Of a stretch of DNA of 64,000 nt, positions 23,779 through 32,648 are shown piece by piece. The DNA lies in contig NZ_CABVOU010000039.1 of assembly GCF_902500215.1 (NCBI RefSeq), forward strand, positions 434,001 through 498,000, read 5' to 3'. This stretch comes from Halomonas lysinitropha. GTDB taxonomy: Bacteria > Pseudomonadota > Gammaproteobacteria > Pseudomonadales > Halomonadaceae. The position numbers and the translations under genes are program-made. Every line of letters starts with the position of its first letter. Within the stretch, counting starts at the first letter, position 1. The notes under the pieces are model-generated. The model saw only the letters and a list, made by a program, of their open reading frames with translations, did not search any database and had not been told where the DNA came from.

Positions 23779-25020
23779 ATGGCGCGTGAAATCGTGGTGT
23801 TGGGCGCCGGGATGGTCGGCGTATCGGTGGCCTGGCACCTGGCTCGTCGCGGGCATTCGGTGACCCTTGTCGACCGCCGGGAGCCGGGCCGCGAGACCTC
23901 TTTCGGCAATGCCGGCATCATCCAGCGCGAGGCGGTGCGCCCTTATCCCTTTCCGCGGGACCTGGCCACCATGCTGCGGGTGCTGCCCAATCGCGCGGTG
24001 GATATCCGCTATCGGCCAGGGGGTATGGTGAAGGCGGCCCTGCCGCTGCTGCAGTACTGGCGGAACTCCGCCCCCAGGCGCTATGCCAAGATCGTGCCCG
24101 AGTACGCTTCGCTGATCGGCCTTTCGCTGGACGCTCATGCGCCGATGGTCGAGGCGGCCGGTGCCGATGCCCTGGTGCGTCGTGAGGGTTGGCTGGAGCT
24201 CTATCGCACGCGGGAGGCCCTGTCGGAACGGCTGAAGGATGCCGAGGGTAACGCCGAGCGCTTCGGGGTTCGCTATCGGGCCCTGGATACGCAGGAACTC
24301 GCGGCCATGGAGCCCGATCTGGCCGGCGGGCTGGTCGGGGCGATCCACTGGGAGCAACCCTGGACGGTGGCCGATCCCGGTGCCCTGGTGCAGGCCTATG
24401 CCCGCAGCTTCGAAGCGGAAGGCGGCCGCGTGCAGTGCAGCGAGATCAAGGAGGTCGCTCGCCACGGCAGCGGCTGGCAGGTGAGTACCAGCGAGGGTGT
24501 CCTGGACGCCGAGCAGGTGGTGATGGCCATGGGGCCCTGGTCGAAGGACTGGCTCTCGAGCCTGGGCCTGGAGCTTCCGCTGTTCGTCAAGCGCGGCTAC
24601 CACATGCATTACGCTGCGTCGGGTTCGGCCAGGCTCCACCACTGGGTGATGGATGCCGAGGTGGGCTACCTGCTGGCGCCGATGCAGGCGGGAATTCGCC
24701 TCACCACCGGCGCGGAGCTGGAGCGGCTCGAGGCGCCCTCGCATCTCGAGCAGCTGGCCGCCGCCGAACGGGCGGCGAAAAAGCTGTTCCCGCTGGACAA
24801 GCGGCTGGATGCCGACCCCTGGAAGGGCGCGCGACCCTGCACCCCGGACATGAAGCCGGTGATCGGCCCCGCCCCGGGCCAGCAAGGACTCTGGCTGGCG
24901 CTCGGCCACGGGCATCAGGGGTTCACGCTGGGGCCGGCCACCGGGCTCCTGCTGGCGCAGATGATGGAGGGAGAGACGCCCGAGATCGATATGGCACCGT
25001 TCCGGGCCGATCGGTTTTGA
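23779..25020 (+). CDS. FAD-dependent D-amino-acid dehydrogenase/oxidase-like protein (DadA family)
   Basis: A 413-residue DAO-fold flavoprotein. It begins MAREIVVLGAGMVGVSVAWH, the GxGxxG dinucleotide-binding motif, followed by TSFGNAGII, typical of the DadA group, and ends with a C-terminal FAD-contact region (ALGHGHQGFTLGPATG). It probably oxidises a D-amino acid or related amine and passes electrons to the respiratory chain. The AAGGAG ribosome site fixes the start; 14 in-frame codons upstream are unlikely to be used. The substrate is unknown. Confidence 0.83.
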   Translation: MAREIVVLGAGMVGVSVAWHLARRGHSVTLVDRREPGRETSFGNAGIIQREAVRPYPFPRDLATMLRVLPNRAVDIRYRPGGMVKAALPLLQYWRNSAPRRYAKIVPEYASLIGLSLDAHAPMVEAAGADALVRREGWLELYRTREALSERLKDAEGNAERFGVRYRALDTQELAAMEPDLAGGLVGAIHWEQPWTVADPGALVQAYARSFEAEGGRVQCSEIKEVARHGSGWQVSTSEGVLDAEQVVMAMGPWSKDWLSSLGLELPLFVKRGYHMHYAASGSARLHHWVMDAEVGYLLAPMQAGIRLTTGAELERLEAPSHLEQLAAAERAAKKLFPLDKRLDADPWKGARPCTPDMKPVIGPAPGQQGLWLALGHGHQGFTLGPATGLLLAQMMEGETPEIDMAPFRADRF

Positions 25021-25057
25021 GGAGTTATGCGCTCAATAGCATTGGCTTTGAGCATTT

Positions 25058-25125
25058 GTGGGAGCGGTGCTCGCACCGCGATTCCGTGGCACGGCACTAA
25101 TCGCCGTGCAAGCACAGCTCCTACA
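25058..25125. repeat. REP pair (BIME)
   Basis: Inverted REPs GTGGGAGCGGTGCTCGCACC and GCCGTGCAAGCACAGCTCC in the convergent gap between the DadA-like gene and the membrane protein gene. A further half REP lies near 25160-25213. Confidence 0.8.
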
Positions 25126-25217
25126 ATAGGTCTGTGGCTGTCGGCTGATTTTGTGGGATTGCCCTCCACCAATCGCGCTGCAAGTCGAGGCGTCGAACCG
25201 AGCGCTCCTACAAGGAC

Positions 25218-25643
25218 TTACCGCTTCGCCCTGCGCTTGCGCTGAACCTGGTGGCACAGCAGCTTGATCAGCAGGGTGAAGACAAACACCAGCCAGCCGG
25301 CGGTGGCGAGGGTATTGAACAGCAGCATCTTCTGCTCGCCGTTCATCGGGGTGAGAAGATGGTCGATGACGATGGCCAGGAGAAAGGCCAGCGACAGGGG
25401 CAGGGCAAGGATATGCATCCACATCTCGGTGCGCCGCTTGCGGACGTGGTAGCGGCCGAGCAGCACGCGGATGGGCCGGTGCACGAAGCTGATCAGGATC
25501 AGGCTGCCGAGCATCAGCAGGGCGGCGAGGCTGGGTTCGATGCTGCCGAGGTGTGCCGAGATGCTCACCGACCAGAAGAGCACCAGCCACATCAGGCCGG
25601 CCAGGATGGCAACGGTATCGGCGTAGTGTCTTACCTTGGGCAT
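25218..25643 (-). CDS. Hypothetical four-helix membrane protein
   Basis: A 141-residue protein with four hydrophobic segments (approximately residues 10-30, 38-55, 78-97 and 110-130) and a basic C-terminal tail (HQVQRKRRAKR), which suggests a cytoplasmic C terminus. I do not recognise a family. The chosen ATG (MPKVRHYADTVAI) removes 20 non-hydrophobic residues. It is divergent from pyrC. Confidence 0.7.
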   Translation of the reverse strand: MPKVRHYADTVAILAGLMWLVLFWSVSISAHLGSIEPSLAALLMLGSLILISFVHRPIRVLLGRYHVRKRRTEMWMHILALPLSLAFLLAIVIDHLLTPMNGEQKMLLFNTLATAGWLVFVFTLLIKLLCHQVQRKRRAKR

Positions 25644-25784
25644 CGAGTCCTCACGGGGCCGGGCGTCGGTGGCGACGCGAATGCAGGCGTCATGATACGG
25701 CATTCAGCGCCGCTTGAAGAGTCGGCGTCCCCCTCGCCAGCGGTTGATCAGCAGGACCGGCTCGGGAAGCGGGTGTGGTTCCGA

Positions 25785-25790
25785 TATACT
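25785..25790 (+). promoter_or_regulatory. Candidate -10 element of pyrC
   Basis: TATACT lies 65 bases before the pyrC GTG start, with only a weak -35 upstream. A promoter here would place the ATG at 25808 only about 11 bases into the message, which supports the downstream GTG start. Confidence 0.35.
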
Positions 25791-25855
25791 GGTCGCCCTT
25801 TGCCCCCATGACGAACCCCACGCTTTCGATACAGACTTTCAAAACAGGACCTGCC

Positions 25856-26899
25856 GTGAACTCGATCACCCTGACCCGCCCGGACGACTGGCACCTTCAC
25901 TTGCGCGACGGCGAGGCCATGGCCGCCGTGGTGGCTGCCAGCGCCCGACAGATGGGCCGTGCCATCATCATGCCCAACCTCACGCCGCCGCTGACCACCA
26001 CCGAGATGGCACTGGCCTACCGCGAGCGGATCCTGGCGGCGCGTCCCGCCGGGAGCCATTTCGAACCGCTGATGACCCTCTACCTGACCGACAATACCTC
26101 GGTTGAGGAGATCGAGCGGGCCCATGCCAGCGGCCTGGTGCAGGCGGTGAAGCTCTATCCCGCCGGGGCGACCACCAACTCCGCCTCCGGGGTGACCGAT
26201 CTGGCCCATTGCGACGCGGCCGTTGCCGCCATGGCGCGGCTGGGGATCCCGCTGCTGGTGCATGGCGAGGTGACGGACGCCGATATCGACATCTTCGACC
26301 GCGAGGCGGTGTTCATCGAGCGGGTCATGAAGCCGCTGCTCGAGCGCCACCCGGACCTGAAGGTGGTCTTCGAGCACATCACCACGGCCGACGCCGCCGA
26401 CTTCGTGGCCGCGGCGCCGGCCAATGTCGCCGCGACCATCACCGTCCACCACCTGCTGTTCAATCGCAATCAGATGCTGGTGGGCGGCATTCGCCCTCAC
26501 TACTACTGCCTGCCGATCCTCAAGCGCGAGCGTCATCGCCAGGCGCTGCTGGCCGCCGCGACCTCCGGAAGCCCGAAGTTCTTCCTGGGCACCGACAGCG
26601 CGCCCCATGCGCGCGGTGACAAGGAGAGTGCCTGCGGCTGTGCGGGGGCCTTCACCGCGCCTGCGGCCCTGGAGCTCTACGCCACCGCCTTCGAGCAGGC
26701 CGGTGCGCTGGACAAGCTGGAAGGCTTTGCGAGCCACTTCGGCCCCGACTTCTATGGCATGGCGCGCAATACTGATTCAGTGACCCTGGTACGCGACCCC
26801 TGGCAGTTGCCCGAAACGCTGCCCTATGCCGATGGCCAGACCATCGTGCCCCTGGCCGCCGGCGAGACGCTGGAGTGGAGGTTCCAGGAAACAACCTGA
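25856..26899 (+). CDS. pyrC: Dihydroorotase
   Basis: A 347-residue class II dihydroorotase, matching the 348 residues of E. coli PyrC. The metal motif [10 protein letters not shown] (HxH), the carboxylated lysine in KLYPA, HGEV, the EHIT histidine and LGTDSAPH with the catalytic Asp are all present. It cyclises N-carbamoyl-aspartate to dihydroorotate in pyrimidine synthesis. I chose the GTG start ([13 protein letters not shown]) because it fits family length and has AGGAC upstream; an ATG 16 codons earlier is the alternative. Confidence 0.93.
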   Translation: MNSITLTRPDDWHLHLRDGEAMAAVVAASARQMGRAIIMPNLTPPLTTTEMALAYRERILAARPAGSHFEPLMTLYLTDNTSVEEIERAHASGLVQAVKLYPAGATTNSASGVTDLAHCDAAVAAMARLGIPLLVHGEVTDADIDIFDREAVFIERVMKPLLERHPDLKVVFEHITTADAADFVAAAPANVAATITVHHLLFNRNQMLVGGIRPHYYCLPILKRERHRQALLAAATSGSPKFFLGTDSAPHARGDKESACGCAGAFTAPAALELYATAFEQAGALDKLEGFASHFGPDFYGMARNTDSVTLVRDPWQLPETLPYADGQTIVPLAAGETLEWRFQETT

Positions 26900-26908
26900 C
26901 CTCGTCAG

Positions 26909-26955
26909 GCACCGTATTCGTTGCTATTGTGTACTTAAAGCAACGAATACGGTGC
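26909..26955 (+). promoter_or_regulatory. hipBA operator: 47-bp palindrome with 16-bp perfect arms
   Basis: GCACCGTATTCGTTGC and GCAACGAATACGGTGC are exact complements separated by 15 A/T-rich bases. The second arm ends 5 bases before the hipB ATG. HipB dimers bind such inverted sites, and the spacer probably contains promoter elements. The region also spans the pyrC 3' end and could form a hairpin in read-through RNA. Confidence 0.8.
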
Positions 26956-26960
26956 AAAGC

Positions 26961-27263
26961 ATGTCCCTCCACGAGCAACTCAAGACCCGGCGTCGTGCGC
27001 TCTCCCTGACACAGCAACAGGTGGCTATGCGGGTCGGGATGACCCGCCAGCAGTACCAGCGGCTGGAAGCGGGGGGCAACCCGCGGCTGGACACTCTCAA
27101 CCAGGCCGCTGACGGTCTGAATGCCCGATTGATGTTGATTCCCATCGAGAAGTGGCATGCGGTATTGGCGCTACTCGATGAAGGACTATCGTCTCGTCCC
27201 CCACTGGATGTGGACCCCTGGCAAGGGCTCCTCGACGATGAGGAGGATGACAATGGCCAATGA
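26961..27263 (+). CDS. hipB: HipB-type antitoxin/repressor (XRE family)
   Basis: A 100-residue protein with an N-terminal helix-turn-helix (LKTRRRALSLTQQQVAMRVG, then RQQYQRLEAGGNPRLDTL) and an acidic C-terminal tail (DDEEDDNGQ). It represses the operon and inhibits HipA. Its stop overlaps the hipA start by 11 bases. The upstream palindrome is its predicted binding site. Confidence 0.9.
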   Translation: MSLHEQLKTRRRALSLTQQQVAMRVGMTRQQYQRLEAGGNPRLDTLNQAADGLNARLMLIPIEKWHAVLALLDEGLSSRPPLDVDPWQGLLDDEEDDNGQ

Positions 27264-28509
27264 GCCCGTCGAGATGCTCGAGCTCTCGCTTCACGGCCGT
27301 CGAGTGGCATACCTGGCGGGCTACCGGGGTGGACGCAATGTCCTGGTGTTCGACGAGGCGTGGCGTCTTGACCCCGGCCGGCCCACCCTGACCCTGACCC
27401 TGATGGCGGGCTTTCCTCGGGCCGAGGCGCTGATGGAGACCGCCTGGATTCGCCAGCAGCGCCTCCATCCCTGGTTTTCCAACCTGCTCCCTGAAGGGTC
27501 TCTTCGTGACTGGCTGGCCTCACGGCTGAAGGTGCATCCCGATAATGAGTTTCCCTTGCTGGCCAGGCTGGGGCATGACCTGCCAGGGGCGTTAGTGGCA
27601 ACCCCGGTGATGCCGGATGACATGCCGGATTGGGTGCTTTCCCATCGCCGTAGCGTGACTCCGGTCCCGCAGCAAGCTCGAGGAGGCGCAGGTTTCTCCC
27701 TGGCGGGTGTGCAGCTGAAGTTCTCCATGCGCGAGAGAGCGGGGCGCTTCAGTCTGTCGGGTGGGGATGGCCCAGGGACCTGGATCATCAAGCCGCCTTC
27801 CGCACGCCATTCCAGGCTACCCGAGGCCGAGTTCACGTCCATGCGGCTGGCCGAGAGTGCGGGGGTGGAGATCCCGGAAGTGCGACTGGTACCGTTGCAA
27901 GCCCTGGAAGGCCTGCCCGATATCAGCCTGCCTGACGAGCCTCATGCCTATGCCATTCGCCGCTTCGACCGCGTGCAGGAAACGCGTGTGCATACCGAGG
28001 ACATGGCCCAAGTCCTGTTCCGCTACCCCCATGAGAAGTACGATGGCCCGAGCTATGAGCAGATCGGGCGCCTGTTGCGGGAGTTTACCGGGGACGGGTT
28101 GGCGTCGGTTCAGGAGTTCGCTCGCCGGCTGCTGGTGAACATCTTGCTGGCGAATGGAGACGCGCACCTCAAGAACTGGAGCCTGCTCTACCCGGATCGG
28201 CACAGGCCCTCGCTGGCCCCGGCCTATGACATCGTGACGACGCGGGCCTATATCGAGGAGGAGCGCGAGGCGGCCCTGAACCTGAATGGGAAGAAGGACT
28301 GGTATCGGCTCAACGAGGAGGATTTCCGGCGGTGGTCGGAGAGGGTTGGCGTGTCCTGGCCGGCCATACGGCAAGTCCTGGCCGAGACAGTCGAGCGCGC
28401 CAGGTGCCAGTGGCCGTCTCAGTTGTCGTCACTGCCTATGGCTGACGAGCATCAGCGTGTACTGAGAGATCACTGGAAGGCACTGGCGCCTGAGTGGCGT
28501 ATTGAGTAG
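27253..28509 (+). CDS. hipA: HipA-type serine/threonine kinase toxin
   Basis: A 418-residue HipA. The N-terminal couple_hipA domain (~10-110) is followed by the kinase-like domain. The FSLAGVQLKFS segment (~149-158), the nucleotide lysine in WIIKPP, the catalytic NGDAHLKN loop (~301-308) and the metal-binding APAYDIV are all intact. HipA kinases phosphorylate glutamyl-tRNA synthetase or other tRNA synthetases, causing growth arrest and persistence. GAGGAGGATGACA provides a strong ribosome site. Its 3' end overlaps the convergent esterase gene by 74 bases. Confidence 0.92.
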   Translation: MANEPVEMLELSLHGRRVAYLAGYRGGRNVLVFDEAWRLDPGRPTLTLTLMAGFPRAEALMETAWIRQQRLHPWFSNLLPEGSLRDWLASRLKVHPDNEFPLLARLGHDLPGALVATPVMPDDMPDWVLSHRRSVTPVPQQARGGAGFSLAGVQLKFSMRERAGRFSLSGGDGPGTWIIKPPSARHSRLPEAEFTSMRLAESAGVEIPEVRLVPLQALEGLPDISLPDEPHAYAIRRFDRVQETRVHTEDMAQVLFRYPHEKYDGPSYEQIGRLLREFTGDGLASVQEFARRLLVNILLANGDAHLKNWSLLYPDRHRPSLAPAYDIVTTRAYIEEEREAALNLNGKKDWYRLNEEDFRRWSERVGVSWPAIRQVLAETVERARCQWPSQLSSLPMADEHQRVLRDHWKALAPEWRIE

Positions 28510-29449
28510 GGGGCGTTTGCGTGAGGACCGTGCTGGACGCCTCCTCCCGCAGTTGCCGGTCGAGAAAGGCGATGCCGGCCTCGATGGCGCTGTCGCGAGT
28601 CAGGAAACTGGTGACGTGCCCGCGGTAGTGCTGCAGGTAGAGTTCGCTCTCCACGCCCTGGGTGAGGAGTTCGGCATGGAAGTCGGTGGCGTGGTCAACC
28701 GGCACCAGGCCGTCCCAGCGGCCATGGAAGAGGAAGTGAGGCGGCGTGTCGGCATCAACGTGGTAGATCGGCGAGGCCAGCCGATAGGCCTCAGGCTTCT
28801 CGGCCCGGGTGCCGCCGATGAATTCCACCACCAGGCGCCCGTCGTCGAACTTGAAGAGATCGCTCGGCAGGCCGCCCCCCAGTACGGCGGCCAGGCGCGC
28901 GTGCTCGCCGCCGTAAGGCTCGCTCAGGGCATCGACATTGCCGGAGACCCCGAGCAGGCTCACCAGGTGGGCGCCGCTGGAGTAGCCGACACCGACGATC
29001 CGGTCGCTGTCGATGCGCCACTCGTCGGCCCGTTCGTGGATCCAGGCCATGGCCTGCTGCAGGTCGTGTAGCTGGGCGGGGAAGCGGTATTCCGGGGCGA
29101 AGCGGTAGGCGACGTTCACCGTCACGTAGCCGCGCCTTGCGAGCCGCTCGGCGATCTCGTCCATGTCGTCGGGGCTGCGCCGCTGCCAGCCCCCGCCGTG
29201 CACCAGCAGGGCAGCGGGGCGCAAGCGGTCTTCGCGAGTCTCCGGCAGCAGGACACGCGCCTCGAGGCTCTCGGGCCACTCGGCTGGGGTATAGGGGAGC
29301 GGCGCCAGGCGCTCGACGCGATAGTCGACGGGCTCCGGAAGCGCCGGGGTGGCAACGGGACCATTGCCGTCGAGGTGAGTGGCACAGCCGGCCAGGAGCA
29401 GGGGCAGGCAGAGGGTCAGTGTTCTGAAGCCATGCACGATGGGAGGCAT
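28436..29449 (-). CDS. Alpha/beta-hydrolase lipoprotein (esterase/lipase, BD-FAE-like)
   Basis: A 337-residue hydrolase with a lipoprotein signal (LPLLLAGC, Cys near residue 22), so probably membrane-anchored in the envelope. The oxyanion motif HGGGW (~84-88), nucleophile elbow GYSSG (~154) and late H in YRGHVTSF identify the HSL/kynurenine-formamidase-like esterase group. It starts three bases after the mtnN stop and is probably cotranscribed with luxS and mtnN. The link between the esterase and the methyl cycle is unexplained. The C terminus runs into hipA antisense. Confidence 0.8.
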   Translation of the reverse strand: MPPIVHGFRTLTLCLPLLLAGCATHLDGNGPVATPALPEPVDYRVERLAPLPYTPAEWPESLEARVLLPETREDRLRPAALLVHGGGWQRRSPDDMDEIAERLARRGYVTVNVAYRFAPEYRFPAQLHDLQQAMAWIHERADEWRIDSDRIVGVGYSSGAHLVSLLGVSGNVDALSEPYGGEHARLAAVLGGGLPSDLFKFDDGRLVVEFIGGTRAEKPEAYRLASPIYHVDADTPPHFLFHGRWDGLVPVDHATDFHAELLTQGVESELYLQHYRGHVTSFLTRDSAIEAGIAFLDRQLREEASSTVLTQTPPTQYATQAPVPSSDLSVHADARQP

Positions 29450-29452
29450 CCT

Positions 29453-30187
29453 TCAGCCCTCGACGGTATCGGCCTGTCGGCTGTGGTGACCGAGACGATC
29501 CACCATGGCCATGACCATGCGCGTGGAGTGAGCGGCGGCCCTCTCCAGGAATTCATTGAAGGAGAGGTGGTTGTCGCCGCCACCGGCGATATCCGAGAGC
29601 GCACGGATCACCACGAAGGGGCAGCCGTACTGGTGGCAGGTCTGGGCGATCGCCGCGGCCTCCATCTCGGCCGCCAGCATGGTGGGGAAGCGCGAGCGGG
29701 TCGTGGCGACGAGCTCGGGGCAGGCCATGAAGACGTCGCCGGTGGCGATCAGCCCCTCCACCACCTTGACCTCGCCCAGCTGCTCGACGCACTCCCTGGC
29801 CAGGGTGACCAGCCGCGCATCCGGAAAGTAGGCGGCGGGCATCTGGGGGACCTGGCCATGCTCGTAGCCGAACACCACGGCGTTCACGTCGTGGTGGCGC
29901 ACCTCGCTGGAGACGACCACATCGCCGATCTCGAGCCCTTCACCGAAGCCGCCGGCGGAACCGGTGTTGATGACCGCCTCGGGCTGATAGACATCCAGCA
30001 GCAGGGTGGTGCCGATGGCGGCGTTCACCTTGCCGATGCCGGATTGCAGGATCACCACCTCGACGCCCTGCAGCTTGCCCAGATGAAAGGTGCAGCCCAC
30101 GTGATGGCGGGTGCGGCGCTCCTCCAGCTGGGCGGCGAGCGCCGCGACCTCCTGGGCCATGGCGCCGATGATGCCGATGCGCGTCAT
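29453..30187 (-). CDS. mtnN: 5'-methylthioadenosine/S-adenosylhomocysteine nucleosidase
   Basis: A 244-residue nucleoside phosphorylase-fold enzyme. It begins [17 protein letters not shown] and includes NTGSAGGF, the [11 protein letters not shown] motif with the catalytic glutamate, and RALSDIAGG with the catalytic Asp. It cleaves MTA and SAH; the SAH product S-ribosylhomocysteine is the LuxS substrate. Its ATG overlaps the luxS stop (ATGA), so the two sequential enzymes are translationally coupled. Confidence 0.96.
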   Translation of the reverse strand: MTRIGIIGAMAQEVAALAAQLEERRTRHHVGCTFHLGKLQGVEVVILQSGIGKVNAAIGTTLLLDVYQPEAVINTGSAGGFGEGLEIGDVVVSSEVRHHDVNAVVFGYEHGQVPQMPAAYFPDARLVTLARECVEQLGEVKVVEGLIATGDVFMACPELVATTRSRFPTMLAAEMEAAAIAQTCHQYGCPFVVIRALSDIAGGGDNHLSFNEFLERAAAHSTRMVMAMVDRLGHHSRQADTVEG

Positions 30188-30651
30188 GCGAACACCTGGC
30201 TCCATTCATCGCGCTTGGCCAGGAAGCCGCGGGCAATCTGTTTGGCCCCTTCGAGGCTGTGGCTGGCCGCCCAGCCGCACTGCATCTCGTTGCAGGCCGG
30301 AACCTCGTCGGCCACCAGCACGTCCTCGAGGGTGCCTTCGAGCAGGTCCAGCACGCCGGCGTAGTCGTCGTGGTTGATCATGGCCACGTAGAAGCCGGTC
30401 TGGCAGCCCATGGGGCTGATGTCGACGACCTTGTCGGAGTGGTTGCGCGACAGCTCGGCCATCAGGTGCTCCAGGGAGTGCAGCGCGGGCATCTCCATAT
30501 GGTCCCGGTTGGGCTGGCAGATACGCATGTCGTACTTGTGGATGGTGTCGCCGTGCTCGCCGGTCTTGATGTCGGCAAGGCGGACATAGGGCGCCTTCAC
30601 CTTGGTGTGGTCGAGGTTGAAGCTTTCGACGTTCATCTTCTGGTCGGTCAT
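30184..30651 (-). CDS. luxS: S-ribosylhomocysteine lyase (autoinducer-2 synthase)
   Basis: A 155-residue LuxS. The metal site HSLEH and the C in [10 protein letters not shown] are present, as is the catalytic cysteine in [11 protein letters not shown]. It converts S-ribosylhomocysteine to homocysteine and DPD, the AI-2 precursor. The length, the YDMRICQPN segment and the short C terminus ([13 protein letters not shown]) resemble the Bacillus-type LuxS more than the 171-residue E. coli and Vibrio type. The start could also be the ATG five codons later ([13 protein letters not shown]). It heads the luxS-mtnN-esterase unit. Confidence 0.93.
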   Translation of the reverse strand: MTDQKMNVESFNLDHTKVKAPYVRLADIKTGEHGDTIHKYDMRICQPNRDHMEMPALHSLEHLMAELSRNHSDKVVDISPMGCQTGFYVAMINHDDYAGVLDLLEGTLEDVLVADEVPACNEMQCGWAASHSLEGAKQIARGFLAKRDEWSQVFA

Positions 30652-30798
30652 CGGGAGGAGCTCGCGAGTGGGGTAAAATTGCCGAGTTATTCTAGATGAA
30701 TAAGACGAAAGGTGCATGAGGCCGTTCTTCATCGCTGTGCCAGTCGAGGCGACGAACCGACCGCCTCCACAATTCATGGGCAGTGGCTGGGGTTTTCT

Positions 30799-30867
30799 GT
30801 GGGAGCGGTGCTCGCACCGCGAATGACTTGGCTCGGTACCTATCGCCGTGCAAGCACGGCTCCTACA
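30799..30867. repeat. REP pair (BIME) between luxS and folD
   Basis: Inverted REPs GTGGGAGCGGTGCTCGCACC and GCCGTGCAAGCACGGCTCC in the 242-base gap between folD and luxS. The rest of the gap shows only REP-like debris (near 30740-30770) and a CTTGCTCCTTG motif also seen in the ppiD terminator. Confidence 0.8.
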
Positions 30868-30893
30868 GTAATCCCCTTGCTCCTTGTTCCTTG

Positions 30894-31757
30894 CTACTTC
30901 TTCTCGGCGTCGTGGATATCGGCGGCCTGCAGGGTGTTCTGGAGCAGCGTGGCGACGGTCATGGGGCCGACGCCACCGGGAACGGGAGTGATCCAGCTGG
31001 CGCGCTCGGCGGCGGGGACGAAGTCGATGTCGCCGATCAGGCGGCCGTCCTCCTGGCGATTGATGCCGACATCGATGACGATGGCGCCGGGCTTGATCCA
31101 TTCCCCCTTGACCACGCCTGGCTTGCCGACCGCGACCACCAGCAGGTCGGCACGCCGCACATGCTCCTCGAGGTTGCGAGTGAAGCGGTGACAGACGGTG
31201 GTGGTGCAGCCGGCGAGCATCAGCTCCAGGGACATGGGGCGGCCGACGATGTTGGAGGCGCCGACCACGGTGGCATCCAGGCCACGGATCTCGAGTCCCT
31301 TTTCTTCCAGCAGCGTTATCACGCCCTTGGGGGTGCAGGGACGAAGCAGCGGCATGCGCTGGGCCAGGCGGCCGAGGTTGTAGGGGTGGAAGCCGTCGAC
31401 ATCCTTGTGGGGCAGGATGCGTTCGAGGATCGGGCGGGAATCCAGATGCTCGGGAAGCGGCAGCTGCACGAGGATGCCGTCGATGCTCGGGTCGTCGTTG
31501 AGCTGGTCGACCAGGGTCTCGAGTTCGTCCTGGCGGGTATCCGCTGGCAGCTGATACTTGAAGGAGCGGATGCCGGCCTCCTCGCAGGCGCGGTGCTTGT
31601 TACGCACGTAGACCGCGGAGGCGGCATCCTCGCCCACCAGGACCACGGCCAGTCCGGGAATGCGCCCTCCGGCCTCGCGTCGTGCCTGCACCTGGCGAGC
31701 GACCTGCTGGCGGACTCGGGCGGCAATGGACTTGCCATCGATCAGTTGGGCGGTCAT
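30894..31757 (-). CDS. folD: Methylenetetrahydrofolate dehydrogenase / cyclohydrolase
   Basis: A 287-residue bifunctional FolD. The catalytic motif [14 protein letters not shown] with the active-site lysine, GILVQLPLP, the PCTPKG substrate loop and the NADP-binding [10 protein letters not shown] and [12 protein letters not shown] are all present. It interconverts methylene-, methenyl- and 10-formyl-THF, connecting with purU in the one-carbon pool. It is divergent from the tRNA cluster. Confidence 0.97.
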   Translation of the reverse strand: MTAQLIDGKSIAARVRQQVARQVQARREAGGRIPGLAVVLVGEDAASAVYVRNKHRACEEAGIRSFKYQLPADTRQDELETLVDQLNDDPSIDGILVQLPLPEHLDSRPILERILPHKDVDGFHPYNLGRLAQRMPLLRPCTPKGVITLLEEKGLEIRGLDATVVGASNIVGRPMSLELMLAGCTTTVCHRFTRNLEEHVRRADLLVVAVGKPGVVKGEWIKPGAIVIDVGINRQEDGRLIGDIDFVPAAERASWITPVPGGVGPMTVATLLQNTLQAADIHDAEKK

Positions 31758-31850
31758 CGAGCATCCCTCTGGTAGGTGGTAGGGGCGATGGATTTTCGCA
31801 TGCCGGGGCGCGAAGGCAAAGCGACCGGGCGGCAGCGGCGCGCTTCTCGC

Positions 31851-31878
31851 TTGACGCGCGGGGAAAGTTCCGTAGAAT
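31851..31878 (+). promoter_or_regulatory. Promoter of the tRNA cluster
   Basis: TTGACG and TAGAAT with a 16-base spacer and a GC-rich discriminator (ACGCAGCGC), as in stringently controlled stable-RNA promoters, about 54 bases before the first tRNA. Confidence 0.65.
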
Positions 31879-31931
31879 ACGCAGCGCTTGACGAGTCCTC
31901 CGCGGCGGCGTCAGGGCCGTGCAAGAGCCGG

Positions 31932-32008
31932 CGGGGTGTAGCGCAGTCTGGTAGCGCGCCTGCTTTGGGAGCAGGATGTCGGGGGTTCGAATCCCTCCAC
32001 CCCGACCA
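31932..32008 (+). tRNA. tRNA-Pro (anticodon TGG)
   Basis: A 77-base cloverleaf. The acceptor stem CGGGGTG/CACCCCG, anticodon stem CCTGC/GCAGG with loop TTTGGGA, T-loop GTTCGAATC and encoded CCA end are present. Confidence 0.97.
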
Positions 32009-32075
32009 CAACTTGTTGATCAGGAAGTTGTTTTTCTGATTTCGGGTTGCGGTTAGGCGCTCTAATACGTAGAAT

Positions 32076-32152
32076 GCGCCCATAGCTCAACCGGATAGAG
32101 CAACGGCCTTCTAAGCCGTAGGTTGCAGGTTCGATTCCTGCTGGGCGCGCCA
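32076..32152 (+). tRNA. tRNA-Arg (anticodon TCT)
   Basis: A 77-base cloverleaf with acceptor GCGCCCA/TGGGCGC, anticodon stem ACGGC/GCCGT around loop CTTCTAA, T-loop GTTCGATTC and encoded CCA. Confidence 0.97.
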
Positions 32153-32223
32153 TGCGTTGCATGGAGCCGCCGGTAGCGAGTTGAGCGTGCCGTTGTAGCT
32201 TTCAGCAAGACCCGTGTCGTAAT

Positions 32224-32299
32224 GGTGGATGTAGCTCAGTGGTAGAGCCCCGGATTGTGGCTCCGGTGGTCGTGGGTTCGATCCCCATCATCCACCCCA
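32224..32299 (+). tRNA. tRNA-His (anticodon GTG), copy 1
   Basis: The acceptor stem GTGGATG/CATCCAC carries the extra G-1 paired with C73, the histidine identity element. The anticodon stem CCGGA/TCCGG encloses TTGTGGC, and the CCA is encoded. Confidence 0.97.
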
Positions 32300-32322
32300 T
32301 CTCGACATGACCCCCAGGCAGT

Positions 32323-32398
32323 GGTGGATGTAGCTCAGTGGTAGAGCCCCGGATTGTGGCTCCGGTGGTCGTGGGTTCGATCCCCATCATCCACCCCA
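32323..32398 (+). tRNA. tRNA-His (anticodon GTG), copy 2
   Basis: Identical to copy 1 and separated from it by 23 bases, so a recent tandem duplication. Confidence 0.97.
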
Positions 32399-32577
32399 TT
32401 GCCTCCCTCATCAGCTCGTGCTTCTCTGTCTTCTTCTTTCCGACGCCTCTTCCGCGTTGTGACCCGCGTATTTCCGCCTTTTCGATGTTGATCGCGGTGC
32501 GGAAAATCCCTGTGGTGCCCTTGTAATATACCCTCAGGCCCCCATCTGTAGAGGCACGGCGCTTGCCAGTATCGGGT

Positions 32578-32594
32578 GAGATTCTTAGAATCTC
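32578..32594. promoter_or_regulatory. Small palindrome upstream of tig
   Basis: GAGATTC-TTA-GAATCTC, a perfect dyad in the 250-base gap between the last tRNA and tig. It may be an operator or a tRNA-transcript end. The gap holds no gene. Confidence 0.35.
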
Positions 32595-32648
32595 TCCTTT
32601 GACCCTTTCACGCTTTCACAGAACGCCCCAGTCGGTAGAGGACATTTC

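Noticed and set aside
32224..32398. Duplicate tRNA-His as an integrase attachment-site scar
   Set aside because: Both copies are complete and identical, with only 23 bases between and no integrase or island. Simple tandem duplication suffices.
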